Made by a program: the position numbers and the translations under genes
Origin: Roseburia sp.
GTDB taxonomy: Bacteria; Bacillota; Clostridia; Lachnospirales; Lachnospiraceae
DNA length: 64,000 bases
Assembly: GCA_003483745.1 (NCBI GenBank)
Contig: DMYD01000042.1
Coordinates: 224,964 to 288,963, forward strand
Reading direction: 5' to 3'
Notes under the pieces: model-generated
What the model was told of the DNA's origin: nothing
Database searches by the model: none
Seen by the model: only the letters and a program-made list of their open reading frames with translations
In this document: positions 1-10,409 of the stretch, piece after piece
How the letters are laid out: each line of letters opens with the position of its first letter
Position numbering within the stretch: position 1 is the first letter of the stretch

Positions 1-593
1 ACTTTAAGCTGGCGCAGGTCATTGCCAAAGCAAAAGCAAGCAACATGCCAAACGATACCATTGATCGTGGTATCAAAAAAGCATCCGGTGAAGGCAACTC
101 CGTCAATTACGAGTATTGTACTTATGAGGGATATGGTCCGAGCGGAACGGCTATCATTGTAAAATGTCTGACCGACAATAAGAACCGTACAGCTGCAAAT
201 GTCCGTAATGCATTTACAAAAGGACATGGAAGCATCGGTACACAGGGATGCGTTTCCTATATGTTCGATGAAAAGGGACAGATCATTATTGCAAAAGAAG
301 ACTGTGAAATGGATGCAGATGATCTGATGATGATCGCGCTTGACGCTGGTGCAGAGGACTTTTCTGAGGAAGAGGACAGCTATGAGATCATTACAAATCC
401 GGATGATTTTGAGGCAGTACACGCTGCACTTGAAGCAGAGAATATTCCTATGGCAGAGGCAGAAGTCACAATGATTCCGCAGAATTATGTAGAACTGACA
501 GCTGAGGAAGATTTAACAAATATCAACCGTATTCTGGATTTACTTGATGATGATGATGATGTCCAGGAAGTATATCACAACTGGGATGAATAA
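1..593 (+). CDS. YebC/PmpR-family transcriptional regulator, 5' end cut by window
   Basis: Partial gene: the reading frame is open from base 3, and the residues before the first internal Met ([13 protein letters not shown]) match the N-terminal helical domain of YebC, so about 50 residues lie outside the window. The visible part contains the [13 protein letters not shown] stretch and the following alpha/beta domains with GYGPSGTAI, both typical of the family, and an acidic C-terminus. YebC/PmpR proteins are cytoplasmic; they have been described as DNA-binding regulators and more recently as translation factors that relieve stalling at proline runs, so the precise role is unsettled. A terminator-like hairpin follows the stop codon, so it probably ends its transcript. 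Family assignment is secure. Confidence 0.93.
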   Translation, partial: FKLAQVIAKAKASNMPNDTIDRGIKKASGEGNSVNYEYCTYEGYGPSGTAIIVKCLTDNKNRTAANVRNAFTKGHGSIGTQGCVSYMFDEKGQIIIAKEDCEMDADDLMMIALDAGAEDFSEEEDSYEIITNPDDFEAVHAALEAENIPMAEAEVTMIPQNYVELTAEEDLTNINRILDLLDDDDDVQEVYHNWDE

Positions 594-616
594 ATAATAT
601 TTTAGGTACATAAGAT

Positions 617-650
617 AAACGGCATGGATGAAAATCTGTGTCGTTTTTTT
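617..650 (+). terminator. Rho-independent terminator after yebC-like gene
   Basis: An 8-bp stem (AAACGGCA with TGTCGTTT, one G-T pair) around a 14-base loop runs directly into a T-rich tract. Confidence 0.6.
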
Positions 651-781
651 CTTTTATCTGAAAATAGAAGTTTGGGCTAAAAGTTTTTTTTACATTGCAG
701 TAAAAAAATATGGTATTCTTTTTGGAAATGTTATATGATAATAGAAATAGATGTAGAATAAACACAGGAATGGAGATTGCT

Positions 782-2233
782 ATGAAGAAAATACTTTTTG
801 CAGCATCGGAGTGTGTTCCGTTTATTAAAACCGGGGGTTTGGCAGATGTATGTGGAGCATTACCGAAAGAGTTTGACAAGAACGAATGGGATGTCAGAGT
901 CGTAATACCAAATTACAGCTGCATTCCGGACAAGTTTCGCAGTAAGTTTGAATATGTGGCTCATTTTTATATGAGCACCGGCAGTTATATTACGAATAAG
1001 TATGTCGGCATTTTAAAATATGTCATGGATGGCATTACATATTATTTTATTGACAATCAGGAATATTTTAACTGCGCAGTACCTTATGGTGATGTTCGTT
1101 ATGACATTGAAAAATTCTGTTTCTTTGACAAGGCTGTGTTGTCCATGTTAAAACAGATTGATTTCTGCCCGGATCTGATCCATTGTCATGACTGGCAGAC
1201 CGGCTTAATCCCGGTATATCTGAAAAATGAATTTCAGGCGGATTCTTTTTACTGGGGCATGAAAAGTATCATGACGATTCATAACCTGAAGTTCCAGGGA
1301 GTATGGGATATCAAGACCATGCAGGGACTGACCGGATTTTCAGCTTCTCTGTTTACACCGGATAAGCTGGAGTTTAAAAAAGACGCAAATATGTTAAAAG
1401 GCGGTCTTGTCTATGCCGATTATATCACAACTGTCAGTGATTCTTATGCACAGGAGATCCAGACGGAGTATTACGGAGAAGGTTTAAATGGTCTGTTGTC
1501 CGCACGGCATTTCGACATGCAGGGTATTGTAAACGGTATTGATTATCAGGTGTATGACCCGGCAACGGATTCAAAGATTTATACCAATTATAAACCATCT
1601 GATTTCCGTAAGAAAAAATATATGAATAAAGTAAAACTGCAGGAAGAATTAGGCCTTGCCGTTGACAAGAAAAAATACATGATCGGACTTATTTCCAGAC
1701 TGACCGATCAGAAGGGCTTAGATCTTGTAAATTATGCGATTGACCGGATCGTGGATGATTACACACAACTGGTTGTTATTGGTACCGGAGATCCACAGTA
1801 TGAGAATATGTTCCGCCATTATGCATGGAAGTACGGTGACCGTGTATCTGCCAACATTTGTTATTCGGATGAACTCGCACATAAGCTTTACGCAGCAGCA
1901 GATGCCTTTTTAATGCCGTCCCGTTTTGAACCTTGTGGACTGACGCAGCTTATCTCATTCCGTTACGGTACCGTTCCGATCGTCCGTGAGACCGGTGGAT
2001 TAAGAGATACCGTAAAACCGTTCAATGAATATGAAAATACCGGAGATGGTTTTTCCTTTGCAAATTATAATGGAGATGAGATGCTTTCTGTGATCAATTA
2101 TTCCAAACATATCTTCTTCGACCGCAAGAAACAGTGGAACCAGATGATTGATCGCGGCATGGCAAATGATTATTCCTGGAACAATTCCAAAGGAAAGTAT
2201 GAAGAGCTATACAATTATCTGCTTGGATGTTAA
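782..2233 (+). CDS. glgA: Glycogen synthase GlgA (GT5)
   Basis: Transfers glucose from ADP-glucose to the growing alpha-1,4-glucan in the cytoplasm. At 483 residues it has the usual length. The N-terminal KTGGLADV (about residues 16-23) is the ADP-glucose binding signature of GT5 enzymes, and the C-terminal half carries SRFEPCGLTQ (about residue 380), the conserved Glu/nucleotide-sugar motif of GT-B synthases. An in-frame ATG exists at 770, but GGAG six bases before the ATG at 782 decides the start. It stands alone between two terminators; no other glg gene is in the window. Confident call. Confidence 0.95.
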   Translation: MKKILFAASECVPFIKTGGLADVCGALPKEFDKNEWDVRVVIPNYSCIPDKFRSKFEYVAHFYMSTGSYITNKYVGILKYVMDGITYYFIDNQEYFNCAVPYGDVRYDIEKFCFFDKAVLSMLKQIDFCPDLIHCHDWQTGLIPVYLKNEFQADSFYWGMKSIMTIHNLKFQGVWDIKTMQGLTGFSASLFTPDKLEFKKDANMLKGGLVYADYITTVSDSYAQEIQTEYYGEGLNGLLSARHFDMQGIVNGIDYQVYDPATDSKIYTNYKPSDFRKKKYMNKVKLQEELGLAVDKKKYMIGLISRLTDQKGLDLVNYAIDRIVDDYTQLVVIGTGDPQYENMFRHYAWKYGDRVSANICYSDELAHKLYAAADAFLMPSRFEPCGLTQLISFRYGTVPIVRETGGLRDTVKPFNEYENTGDGFSFANYNGDEMLSVINYSKHIFFDRKKQWNQMIDRGMANDYSWNNSKGKYEELYNYLLGC

Positions 2234-2332
2234 CCATACCTCTTTGAAACCAATGATTGTAAGAGGAGAGTGTGCGTAATTTTGCATGATTTTTTGCAGA
2301 CCGGATATACTAAATAAGAATATTGTATAAGG

Positions 2333-2361
2333 AACAGGATGTTTGAAACATCCTGTTTTTT
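2333..2361 (+). terminator. Terminator after glgA
   Basis: A perfect 9-bp stem (AACAGGATG / CATCCTGTT) with a 7-base loop is followed by TTTT. Confidence 0.8.
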
Positions 2362-2426
2362 CGTTCATGACAATAGATCTGCCCGCGGAACGTGCAGTCG
2401 ATTGTTTCATAGAAAAGGAGTATATT

Positions 2427-3080
2427 ATGGCAGAAAATCAGGAGAAGAAAAATGAAGAGATCAAAGAATTTGGTCAGATCCAGATGAAAAATAAAATTTC
2501 ATTATTAACGATCATTGGAGAAATTGAGGGGCATGATTGCCTTCCGGCAACCACAAAAACAACAAAATATGAACATGTTTTGCCGAAGTTAGCAGAACTT
2601 GAGGATAATCCGGATACAGAAGGACTGTTGTTACTTTTAAATACTGTTGGTGGAGATGTGGAGAGTGGCCTTGCAATCGCGGAAATGATTGCGTCTATCC
2701 GCAAGCCAACAGTTTCACTGGTTCTTGGCGGCAGTCATTCCATTGGGGTACCGCTGGCGGTATCGACCGATTATTCCTTTATCGTGCCATCCGGAACCAT
2801 GGTGATCCATCCTGTGCGTATGAATGGAACCGTAATTGGTGCAAAACCAACCTATGATTATTTTAAACAAATGCAGGACCGGATCGTTCACTTTATCAGT
2901 ACGCACTCAAAAGCGGATGAAAAACGGCTGGAAGAACTGATGATGAATACCGGAATCCTCACAAAAGATCTCGGTACAATACTGGTCGGAAAAGAAGCAG
3001 TGGAGGAAGGGCTGATCAATGAGGTTGGTGGCATTTCCGATGCATTTGCCAAACTGCATCAGCTGATAGAAAAAAAATAA
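2427..3080 (+). CDS. ClpP-like serine protease, TepA type
   Basis: A 217-residue member of the ClpP/crotonase-fold family (peptidase S14). The catalytic serine is in the GGSHSIG segment (about S105) and the histidine in MVIHP (about H128). It lacks an N-terminal signal, so it should be cytoplasmic. In Bacillus the homologue tepA (ymfB) sits next to spoIIIE, and here it lies two genes upstream of the ftsK/spoIIIE gene, which supports the TepA rather than the housekeeping ClpP assignment. The start is set by AAGGAG before the ATG at 2427; the longer in-frame ORF begins inside the glgA terminator. Its substrate is unknown. Confidence 0.85.
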   Translation: MAENQEKKNEEIKEFGQIQMKNKISLLTIIGEIEGHDCLPATTKTTKYEHVLPKLAELEDNPDTEGLLLLLNTVGGDVESGLAIAEMIASIRKPTVSLVLGGSHSIGVPLAVSTDYSFIVPSGTMVIHPVRMNGTVIGAKPTYDYFKQMQDRIVHFISTHSKADEKRLEELMMNTGILTKDLGTILVGKEAVEEGLINEVGGISDAFAKLHQLIEKK

Positions 3081-3183
3081 CCAGTTAATGACAATCTGCC
3101 TCAAATATGTTAAGATAAAATATGTATGTAAAAAGTTATTGCAAAAGAACGTTTTATTACGAAGATACAAAGAGGAGGCAGAT

Positions 3184-4062
3184 ATGTCATTATTACAGGC
3201 AATATTAATGGGAATCATACAGGGGTTGACAGAATTCTTACCCGTGAGCAGTTCCGGACATCTGGCGATTTTTAAGATAGTATTTGGGGTGGACACAGAT
3301 ACAGGACTTTTGTTTGATGTCCTTTTGCATATTGGAACTTTAGCAGCAATCTGTGTTGTGTACTATAAAGATGTTTTGAAAATGATCGTTGAGGGAATCG
3401 GCATCATCAGAGACTGTTTTATCAATTTTGTCCGGTTTGTGAGAAATAAAACCGGTAAGACAGATGAGCCTTATCTTCGGATCGTAAACAGCAGCTACCG
3501 TAAATTAGTTGTCCTGATTATTGTATCTACGATTCCGACTGGAATCATTGGTGTAGTCGGAAAGGATGTTGTGGAAATGGCGTCGGAGATACTGTTGATT
3601 CCAGGCATTTGTCTGATCCTTACTGCGGTTCTGCTTTTTATTGCAGATCATGCCAAGGATGGAAACAAGCTGCCAAAAAGCGTTACATATACAAATGCAT
3701 TCGGAGTCGGCATTGCACAGGGCATTGCAACCCTTCCGGGTTTGTCACGCTCCGGAACAACGATCACAGCCTGCCTGCTCAGTGGTTTCAACCGCAACTT
3801 TGCTGTAAAATATTCGTTTTTAATGTCAATCCCGGCAATCCTTGGGGCGCTTGTGCTCGAATTAAAAGACTGTACCGCAGTTGCACTTTCTGGTGCGGAG
3901 ATTGCCAGTTACGTTGTTGGCATGATCGTAGCCGCAGTGGTAGGATATATCTGCATTAAGACAATGCTTATCGTTGTCCGTAGGAAAAAATTTATAGGTT
4001 TTGCTATTTACTGTCTGATCGTGGGAGTGATTTCAATTGGCGGATATATCTATATGGCATAA
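3184..4062 (+). CDS. uppP: Undecaprenyl-diphosphatase UppP (BacA)
   Basis: Integral membrane phosphatase that recycles undecaprenyl pyrophosphate to undecaprenyl phosphate, the lipid carrier for peptidoglycan. At 292 residues it is near the family length. The two family signatures are present: EFLPVSSSGH (residues 17-26) and PGLSRSGTT (about 185-193), embedded among seven or eight hydrophobic segments. GAGGAGG before the ATG at 3184 fixes the start; the frame is open further upstream but without a ribosome binding site. Loss or overexpression of such genes affects bacitracin sensitivity in other bacteria (family knowledge). Confidence 0.95.
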   Translation: MSLLQAILMGIIQGLTEFLPVSSSGHLAIFKIVFGVDTDTGLLFDVLLHIGTLAAICVVYYKDVLKMIVEGIGIIRDCFINFVRFVRNKTGKTDEPYLRIVNSSYRKLVVLIIVSTIPTGIIGVVGKDVVEMASEILLIPGICLILTAVLLFIADHAKDGNKLPKSVTYTNAFGVGIAQGIATLPGLSRSGTTITACLLSGFNRNFAVKYSFLMSIPAILGALVLELKDCTAVALSGAEIASYVVGMIVAAVVGYICIKTMLIVVRRKKFIGFAIYCLIVGVISIGGYIYMA

Positions 4063-4112
4063 ATAAATGCATATGTCTGTACATTTACAGGAATTGATTT
4101 GGAGGTATTATT

Positions 4113-6833
4113 TTGGCAACAGGGAATAGGAAGCGTTCTACTACCGGAAAAAAATCATCATCCGGCAGGAAAACAAATTCTGGACATAAGAGAAATACAA
4201 AGAAACAGCAGGAGCGTGAAGCAGAATTTACACGCGAGGTGGTTTTATGGATCGTAGTTGCTGTTTCACTCTTGTTATTTATCAGTAATTTTGGATTTGG
4301 CGGTACAATAGGAGGCACAGTCAGCCGTTTCTTTTTTGGTTTATTTGGAATTATTTCATATATATTTCCTATCGTATTACTTGTAGGGACTTTTTTCGCA
4401 GTCTCAAATCAGGGAAACAGAGTAGCAGCCGTAAAACTGGTGGCGGTCATTTTGTTTGTGGCATTTTTATGCATGTTTTTCGAACTTATTTCCGATGGAT
4501 CTGATGCAAAAACTGCAATGGATGCCTACCGGTACAGTTTTGATGCAAAAAGCGGTGGTGGACTGATCGGAGGCGGACTTTCGCATATGCTGTGTTCCGG
4601 CTTTGGTGTCATTGGCGCTTATGTGATCGATGTGATCGTACTTATCATTTCACTTGTACTAATCACAGAGCGATCGGCATTCCGCGGTATGCAAAAGGGC
4701 GGGCGCAAGGTGTATGAGTCTGCAAAGATCAGCAATGAGCGTCACAGAGAACGTGTCGAAATGCGCAGGGAAGAACGTGAACAGCGGGAACAGCAACGTA
4801 GAATGGATAGGAAAGTCGAAGGCGTTGCCATCGATACAAAGCTGATCCCGGATACACCACAAAAACGCTCTCAGGATATCAGTGAGATCCTGCCGGAAGA
4901 TATGATCGATCTGCCGGAGATCAAAGAGGAAAAACATGTCACACTGACTGCTGGAAATATGTCATCAAATGCCACACCATCTGCATTCTCAGATGAGGCA
5001 TTAGAGGCAATGGGGCAGGCACTGACAGAAAAGACGGAATTATTTGCTGCGGAGGAAGAATCGTTTGTTACGCCGGGACGGCCGGATCCTGCGATGGCAT
5101 TTGGAATGGAGCCTGTTCCAGAAGAGACTCCATACGAGGAAGGACCGGATTCCATACCATTATTCGGGGCAGATTTAGAACCTGAACCGTTGCCGGAAGA
5201 ACCGGATGAAGAAGTGATAACGGTAAATCATGATAATGTAGAACAGCCTAAAACAATAAAACATCAGGCAGTTGCTCCTGAACCGGTACATGCGAAAGAG
5301 GCTGACAATAATATTCCGGAAGAGATGGACATTGAAATTACGTCACCGGAGAAAAAATATATCTTTCCTCCGGTTACCCTGTTAAAACAATCGGAAAGTA
5401 AACAGGGAGACACCAGAAAACAATTGCAGGAAACAGCCATGAAACTGCAGCAGACATTAAAAAATTTCGGTGTCAATGTCACGATCACCAACATCAGCTG
5501 TGGACCTGCCGTAACCAGATATGAGTTACAGCCGGAAATGGGTGTAAAGGTAAGTAAGATTGTCAATTTAGCAGACGACATCAAATTAAACCTTGCCGCA
5601 GCGGATATCCGTATCGAGGCTCCAATCCCTGGAAAAGCAGCGATTGGTATCGAGGTACCTAACAAGGAAAATGTTATGGTATCGTTCCGTGAACTGGTAG
5701 AATCGGAGGAATTCCAAAACCATCCGTCGAAGATATCTTTCTGTGTCGGAAAGGATATTGGCGGGAAAGTATCCGTGGCTGATATTGAAAAGATGCCGCA
5801 TCTTCTGATTGCGGGTGCGACAGGTTCTGGTAAATCAGTCTGCATCAATACAATTATTATGAGTATTTTATACAAAGCAGATCCGAAAGATGTAAAATTG
5901 ATCATGGTCGATCCAAAAGTCGTGGAATTAAGTGTTTATAACGGAATCCCACATCTTCTGATCCCGGTTGTTACCGATCCTAAAAAAGCTGCGGGCGCAC
6001 TGAACTGGGCAGTGGCTGAAATGACGGACCGCTACAATAAATTTGCAGAAGCACACGTCCGTAATTTAAAAGGCTATAATGCTAAAATAGACAGTCTTCC
6101 TGATGTGGAGGGTGATCCGAAGCCGGAAAAAATGCCACAGATTGTTATTATCGTGGATGAGCTTGCAGATCTGATGATGGTTGCACCAAGTGATGTAGAG
6201 GGAGCAATCTGCCGGTTAGCACAGCTTGCACGTGCAGCAGGTATTCATCTGATCATCGCAACCCAGCGTCCATCGGTCAATGTCATTACAGGACTGATCA
6301 AGGCAAATATGCCAAGCCGTATTGCCTTTGCTGTTACGTCCGGTGTTGATTCGCGAACAATCCTTGACATGAACGGTGCGGAAAAATTGCTTGGAAAGGG
6401 CGATATGCTTTTCTATCCGCAGGGAATTCCAAAACCGGTGCGTGTACAGGGCGCATTTGTTTCAGATAAGGAAGTTTCGGATGTTGTCAATTACATCAAA
6501 GAAGAAAATGGACAGGTTTTTTATAATGCTGCGGTGGAAGAACACATGAACAATATAGAATCTGAAAACACCACACCAGGCATTGATTCAAATTCGGGAA
6601 CCGGAGATGGAAGAGATGCATATTTTGCAGATGCTGCAAAACTTTTGATCGATAAAGAAAAAGGATCTATCGGAATGCTGCAGCGCTATTTTAAAGTTGG
6701 ATTTAACCGGGCAGCAAGAATTATGGATCAGCTCGAGGAGGCCGGTATTGTCGGTCCGGAAGAAGGTACAAAACCGCGCCGCGTTTTGATGACGCAGGAG
6801 CAGTTTGAACAATATGAAGAAGAATATTTATAA
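4113..6833 (+). CDS. FtsK/SpoIIIE DNA translocase
   Basis: Membrane-anchored hexameric ATPase that pumps chromosomal DNA through the division or sporulation septum. The 906 residues comprise a basic N-terminus, four hydrophobic segments (about 40-185), a long acidic Pro/Glu-rich linker (about 230-420), the alpha/beta motor with Walker A GATGSGKS (about 567-574) and Walker [10 protein letters not shown] (about 680), and a C-terminal winged-helix gamma domain (about 840-906) that reads KOPS/SRS-type sequences. The start is TTG: GGAGG lies seven bases upstream and no better codon is available. Whether it acts as SpoIIIE, FtsK or both cannot be told from sequence. It is followed 18 bases later by fhs. 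Confidence 0.93.
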   Translation: MATGNRKRSTTGKKSSSGRKTNSGHKRNTKKQQEREAEFTREVVLWIVVAVSLLLFISNFGFGGTIGGTVSRFFFGLFGIISYIFPIVLLVGTFFAVSNQGNRVAAVKLVAVILFVAFLCMFFELISDGSDAKTAMDAYRYSFDAKSGGGLIGGGLSHMLCSGFGVIGAYVIDVIVLIISLVLITERSAFRGMQKGGRKVYESAKISNERHRERVEMRREEREQREQQRRMDRKVEGVAIDTKLIPDTPQKRSQDISEILPEDMIDLPEIKEEKHVTLTAGNMSSNATPSAFSDEALEAMGQALTEKTELFAAEEESFVTPGRPDPAMAFGMEPVPEETPYEEGPDSIPLFGADLEPEPLPEEPDEEVITVNHDNVEQPKTIKHQAVAPEPVHAKEADNNIPEEMDIEITSPEKKYIFPPVTLLKQSESKQGDTRKQLQETAMKLQQTLKNFGVNVTITNISCGPAVTRYELQPEMGVKVSKIVNLADDIKLNLAAADIRIEAPIPGKAAIGIEVPNKENVMVSFRELVESEEFQNHPSKISFCVGKDIGGKVSVADIEKMPHLLIAGATGSGKSVCINTIIMSILYKADPKDVKLIMVDPKVVELSVYNGIPHLLIPVVTDPKKAAGALNWAVAEMTDRYNKFAEAHVRNLKGYNAKIDSLPDVEGDPKPEKMPQIVIIVDELADLMMVAPSDVEGAICRLAQLARAAGIHLIIATQRPSVNVITGLIKANMPSRIAFAVTSGVDSRTILDMNGAEKLLGKGDMLFYPQGIPKPVRVQGAFVSDKEVSDVVNYIKEENGQVFYNAAVEEHMNNIESENTTPGIDSNSGTGDGRDAYFADAAKLLIDKEKGSIGMLQRYFKVGFNRAARIMDQLEEAGIVGPEEGTKPRRVLMTQEQFEQYEEEYL

Positions 6834-6851
6834 GACACGAGGAGGATCATT

Positions 6852-8522
6852 ATGAAAACAGACATCGAGATCGCACAGGAAGCAAAAATGCTGCACATCC
6901 GTGAGGTTGCGGAAAAACTTGGCATCACAGAAGACGAATTAGAGCTTTATGGTAAATACAAGGCAAAGCTCTCTGACGAATTAATCGAACGTGTCAAAGA
7001 TGAACCAGATGGAAAATTAATCCTTGTAACTGCAATCAATCCGACTCCGGCAGGAGAGGGAAAAACGACAATCAGTGTCGGACTTGGAGAGGCATTTGGA
7101 CAGCTTGGGAAAAAAGCAGTCATTGCACTTCGTGAGCCATCCCTTGGACCATGTTTTGGAATTAAAGGTGGTGCTGCAGGTGGTGGTTATGCACAGGTTG
7201 TACCGATGGAAGATCTGAATCTGCATTTTACCGGTGACTTTCATGCAATCACTTCTGCGAATAACCTGCTTGCTGCTTTGCTCGATAATCATATCCAGCA
7301 GGGAAATGAGCTTGGCATTGATCCAAGACAGGTTGTCTGGAAGCGCTGCCTGGATATGAATGACCGTGTTCTTCGAAATATTGTAGTCGGACTTGGCAGA
7401 AAAATGGATGGAATGGTCAGAGAAGATCATTTTGTTATCACTGTTGCATCAGAGATCATGGCCGTCTTATGTCTCGCCGACGATATGCATGATTTAAAAC
7501 GCAGACTTGGAAAGATCATTGTTGCATATACTTATGATGGAAAGCCGGTCACTGCCGATGATATCAAAGCAACCGGCGCAATGGCAGCATTATTAAAAGA
7601 TGCTTTAAAACCAAATCTCATTCAGACGTTAGAGCATACTCCTGCAATCGTTCATGGTGGTCCATTTGCAAATATTGCACATGGCTGTAATAGTGTCCGT
7701 GCCACAAAAACTGCTTTAAAGCTTGCAGATTATGTTATTACAGAGGCAGGTTTCGGTGCAGATTTAGGTGCAGAGAAGTTTTTCGATATCAAATCCCGCA
7801 TGGCCGGACTGCATCCGGATGCTGTTGTCTTAGTTGCAACGGTCCGTGCGTTAAAATATAACGGCGGTGTTGCAAAAGCAGATCTTGGAGAAGAAAACTT
7901 AGAAGCATTAAAAAAGGGTATCGTGAATTTGGAAAAGCATATCGAAAATTTACAGAAATATGGTGTTCCGGTTGTTGTAACCTTAAATTCATTTGTAACA
8001 GATACCAAGGCAGAGACCGATTATATCGAGCAGTTCTGCCGTGAAAGAAACTGTGAATTTGCTCTTGCAAAAGTATGGGAAAATGGTGGAAAAGGCGGCG
8101 TGGAGCTTGCCGAAAAAGTATTAAAAACATTAGAGACAAAAGAAAGCCATTTTAAACCATTATATGAAGACAATCTTTCCTTAGAGGAGAAGATTGAGAA
8201 GATAGCAAAAGAAATCTATGGAGCGGATGGTGTGACATATACACCTGCTGCAGCAAAAGAGTTAAAACATATTGCAGATATGGGAATGTCCGACTTCCCG
8301 GTATGTATGGCAAAAACACAGTATTCGTTGTCCGATGATCAGACGAAACTTGGACGTCCGAGTGGATTTACCATCAATGTGAGGGAAGTTTACGTTTCTG
8401 CCGGAGCAGGCTTTGTGGTTGCAATCACCGGAGCAATCATGACAATGCCGGGACTTCCGAAAAACCCTGCAGCATACGGTATTGATGTTGATGATGACGG
8501 TGTGATTACTGGATTATTCTAA
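6852..8522 (+). CDS. fhs: Formate-tetrahydrofolate ligase
   Basis: Cytoplasmic enzyme that joins formate to tetrahydrofolate using ATP, giving 10-formyl-THF for purine and fMet synthesis and, in acetogens, for the methyl branch of the Wood-Ljungdahl pathway. The 556 residues match the usual length. The ATP-binding loop [10 protein letters not shown] (about 64-73) and the downstream [10 protein letters not shown] segment are diagnostic. GAGGAGG precedes the ATG. The gene directly follows ftsK and precedes the zinc-ribbon protein with 23 bases between, so the three may be cotranscribed. No other Wood-Ljungdahl gene is in the window, so an acetogenic role is not implied. Confidence 0.97.
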   Translation: MKTDIEIAQEAKMLHIREVAEKLGITEDELELYGKYKAKLSDELIERVKDEPDGKLILVTAINPTPAGEGKTTISVGLGEAFGQLGKKAVIALREPSLGPCFGIKGGAAGGGYAQVVPMEDLNLHFTGDFHAITSANNLLAALLDNHIQQGNELGIDPRQVVWKRCLDMNDRVLRNIVVGLGRKMDGMVREDHFVITVASEIMAVLCLADDMHDLKRRLGKIIVAYTYDGKPVTADDIKATGAMAALLKDALKPNLIQTLEHTPAIVHGGPFANIAHGCNSVRATKTALKLADYVITEAGFGADLGAEKFFDIKSRMAGLHPDAVVLVATVRALKYNGGVAKADLGEENLEALKKGIVNLEKHIENLQKYGVPVVVTLNSFVTDTKAETDYIEQFCRERNCEFALAKVWENGGKGGVELAEKVLKTLETKESHFKPLYEDNLSLEEKIEKIAKEIYGADGVTYTPAAAKELKHIADMGMSDFPVCMAKTQYSLSDDQTKLGRPSGFTINVREVYVSAGAGFVVAITGAIMTMPGLPKNPAAYGIDVDDDGVITGLF

Positions 8523-8545
8523 TAAGTCGAAAGCGAGGATATCCC

Positions 8546-9673
8546 ATGAAATGTGCGAAGTGTGGGGCAGAGTTAAAAAAAGGCTGCCTTTACTGTTCTG
8601 TCTGTGGCCACGAAGCACAGATAGTTTCGGATTACAACGTACTTGAGGATGATTATCTGCGTTCGCTTCTAAAAGACGGAGAGAGTGTAAAAACTCCGCA
8701 GGAGAAGGAACCGGAACCGAAAAAAACAAAAAAGAAAAAAAACAGCCATCTGTTGTTAATTATCTGCTGCTGTCTTATAGTGACCGGTGCTGCAGTTGGT
8801 GTTGCTGTAAAACTTTATATTGATAATAAGAATGCAAATTCCTATGATTATCAAATTGAAATGGCGGAAAAAGAACTGGTAGATCATAATTATGAAAATG
8901 CACTGCAATATTATAAAACAGCGCTCGCATTACAGCCAGATGATATTAAAGTGCGTGAGGCAATGGCAGAGATCTATACCAGCCGGAAAGAATATGATTC
9001 GGCACTTGTTTTATATATGGACATCCTTCAGCTTGATAAAAATAATAAGGAAGCTTATCAGCATCTGATTGCTATTTATGATGAAAAGGGGGATTATGAC
9101 AGTATTCTTTCTTTAAAAGAAAATGTTACCGATGAGGATATACTTGCATTATTTGACGATTATGAGGTTGATGATCCAATCATTTCTCCGCTTGGTGGAC
9201 AATATGATGACTATGTTACAGTGGTGATTTATTCGATTGCAGAAAATGATATCTATTATACGCTGGATGGTACGGTACCGGATAAGGAAAATGGAATTCC
9301 ATATCCACAGGGGGGAATTTCATTAAATCGAACAGGAAATTTTGAAATCAACGCCGTATGCTGTAATGAAAAAGGTATTTATAGCGATATCGTATCAGAA
9401 GAGTATCAGATTCAGTTTAAAAAACCGAGGCTGCCATCTGTCTCGCCGGATGGAGGGCTTTTTTCGGAAGAAACGACCATAACGATTGCACAACAGAAAG
9501 ATTGTACCATTTATTATACCTGGGATTCTACCGATCCGACAAGGGAATCAGCGGTTTATACAGAGCCTTTGGTTGTTCCGGAAGGGGATTATGTATTATC
9601 TGTTATGGCAGTAAACAACAAGACGGGGTTAGCAAGTGATATTTATCGTGTAAATTTTGGATATCATCCGTAA
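8546..9673 (+). CDS. Zinc-ribbon, TPR and CHB_HEX_C-type domain membrane protein
   Basis: No known gene name is recognised. The 375 residues show a short N-terminal zinc ribbon (CAKC at 3-6 and CSVC at 17-20), a charged stretch, one membrane segment (about 66-90), two or three TPR units (about 95-180, KEYDSALVLY and similar), then two tandem beta-sandwich repeats each carrying a YYT-D-T-P core (about 210-285 and 295-375) like the chitobiase/beta-hexosaminidase C-terminal CHB_HEX_C_1 family. The arrangement predicts a cytoplasmic zinc ribbon and external TPR and beta domains, suited to binding wall or surface polymers; that role is inference. It lies just after fhs and ends at a strong bidirectional terminator. 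Confidence 0.75.
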   Translation: MKCAKCGAELKKGCLYCSVCGHEAQIVSDYNVLEDDYLRSLLKDGESVKTPQEKEPEPKKTKKKKNSHLLLIICCCLIVTGAAVGVAVKLYIDNKNANSYDYQIEMAEKELVDHNYENALQYYKTALALQPDDIKVREAMAEIYTSRKEYDSALVLYMDILQLDKNNKEAYQHLIAIYDEKGDYDSILSLKENVTDEDILALFDDYEVDDPIISPLGGQYDDYVTVVIYSIAENDIYYTLDGTVPDKENGIPYPQGGISLNRTGNFEINAVCCNEKGIYSDIVSEEYQIQFKKPRLPSVSPDGGLFSEETTITIAQQKDCTIYYTWDSTDPTRESAVYTEPLVVPEGDYVLSVMAVNNKTGLASDIYRVNFGYHP

Positions 9674-9691
9674 AATAGCAGATCAAAAAAT

Positions 9692-9742
9692 GTTTCATAA
9701 AAAAAGTCAGTCACATATTTGTGACTGACTTTTTTATGAAAC
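9692..9742. terminator. Long bidirectional terminator between convergent genes
   Basis: An inverted repeat of about 22 bp with one bulged A (stem core GTCAGTCAC / GTGACTGAC, A/T-rich flanks) and a 6-base loop separates the plus-strand zinc-ribbon gene from minus-strand xpt. Oligo-A and oligo-T flanks allow termination in both directions. Confidence 0.85.
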
Positions 9743-9762
9743 CCCTTTGTCCGGGTATAAAC

Positions 9763-10344
9763 TTATTCCTCTTCTGGAATAAATTCAATCAGATCTTTGT
9801 CAAGTTTACTGATTCTGGCGAGAGAATAAACATCAATTCCCTGTTCTATTAATTTTCCACGTCCAGGCTGGAATGATTTTTCAATCAGAATACCAACACC
9901 TGCAATCGTTGCATGTGCTTTGCGTAACAGACGGATTGCTCCGGTTGCAGCTTCACCATTTGCAAGGAAATCATCTACAATCAGTACATGATCATTTTCA
10001 TTGATAAACTGCTGGGATAAAGTCAGCTCGTAGCTTGTCCCTTTGGTAAAAGAAGTGACTACTGTCTGGAACAGATTATCATTTAACACCTTAGAAGGCT
10101 GCTTTTTTAAAATAATCATTGGGACATCCAATGCTAACGCTGTCATAAGAGCAGGAGCAATACCAGAACTCTCAATAGTTACGACCTTTGTTACTCCACA
10201 ATCTTTATAATGTGCGGCAAATGCTTCGCCAATCTGCCGCATTAAAACAGGATCTACCTGATGGTTTACAAAACTGTCTACCTTTAAAATATCTTCATTG
10301 ACTGCAATTCCTTCAGAAAGAATCTTCTCTTCAAGTATTTTCAC
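9763..10344 (-). CDS. xpt: Xanthine phosphoribosyltransferase
   Basis: Purine salvage enzyme that converts xanthine and PRPP to XMP. At 193 residues it matches Bacillus Xpt (about 194). The PRPP-binding motif [11 protein letters not shown] is present about residue 120, and the C-terminal region with [15 protein letters not shown] is typical. Two GTG codons compete; the second (10344) has AGGTGG five bases upstream and gives the family-like N-terminus MKILEEKI, so it is preferred to 10353. Unlike Bacillus xpt, no guanine riboswitch fits in the 65 bases to the upstream gene, but an extended -10 element does, so it may have its own promoter. Confidence 0.93.
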   Translation of the reverse strand: MKILEEKILSEGIAVNEDILKVDSFVNHQVDPVLMRQIGEAFAAHYKDCGVTKVVTIESSGIAPALMTALALDVPMIILKKQPSKVLNDNLFQTVVTSFTKGTSYELTLSQQFINENDHVLIVDDFLANGEAATGAIRLLRKAHATIAGVGILIEKSFQPGRGKLIEQGIDVYSLARISKLDKDLIEFIPEEE

Positions 10345-10377
10345 AATAGCCACCTCATAAATTCAATTATTTTATCT

Positions 10378-10386
10378 ATTATAACA
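10378..10386 (-). promoter_or_regulatory. Extended -10 element upstream of xpt
   Basis: On the minus strand TGTTATAAT forms a perfect extended -10 hexamer about 35 bases before the xpt start. The -35 region is only T-rich, so the call rests on the -10 alone. Confidence 0.4.
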
Positions 10387-10409
10387 CATATATCTGACAG
10401 AAAAAAGTA

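Noticed and set aside
695..739. Promoter before glgA
   Set aside because: Candidate -35 and -10 boxes (TTTACA or TTGCAG with TATTCT) are spaced 19 or 13 bases, so no site could be chosen with confidence.
523..879. Minus-strand 118-codon frame across the yebC-glgA gap
   Set aside because: It runs through a terminator and promoter region, is low in complexity and has no ribosome binding site.
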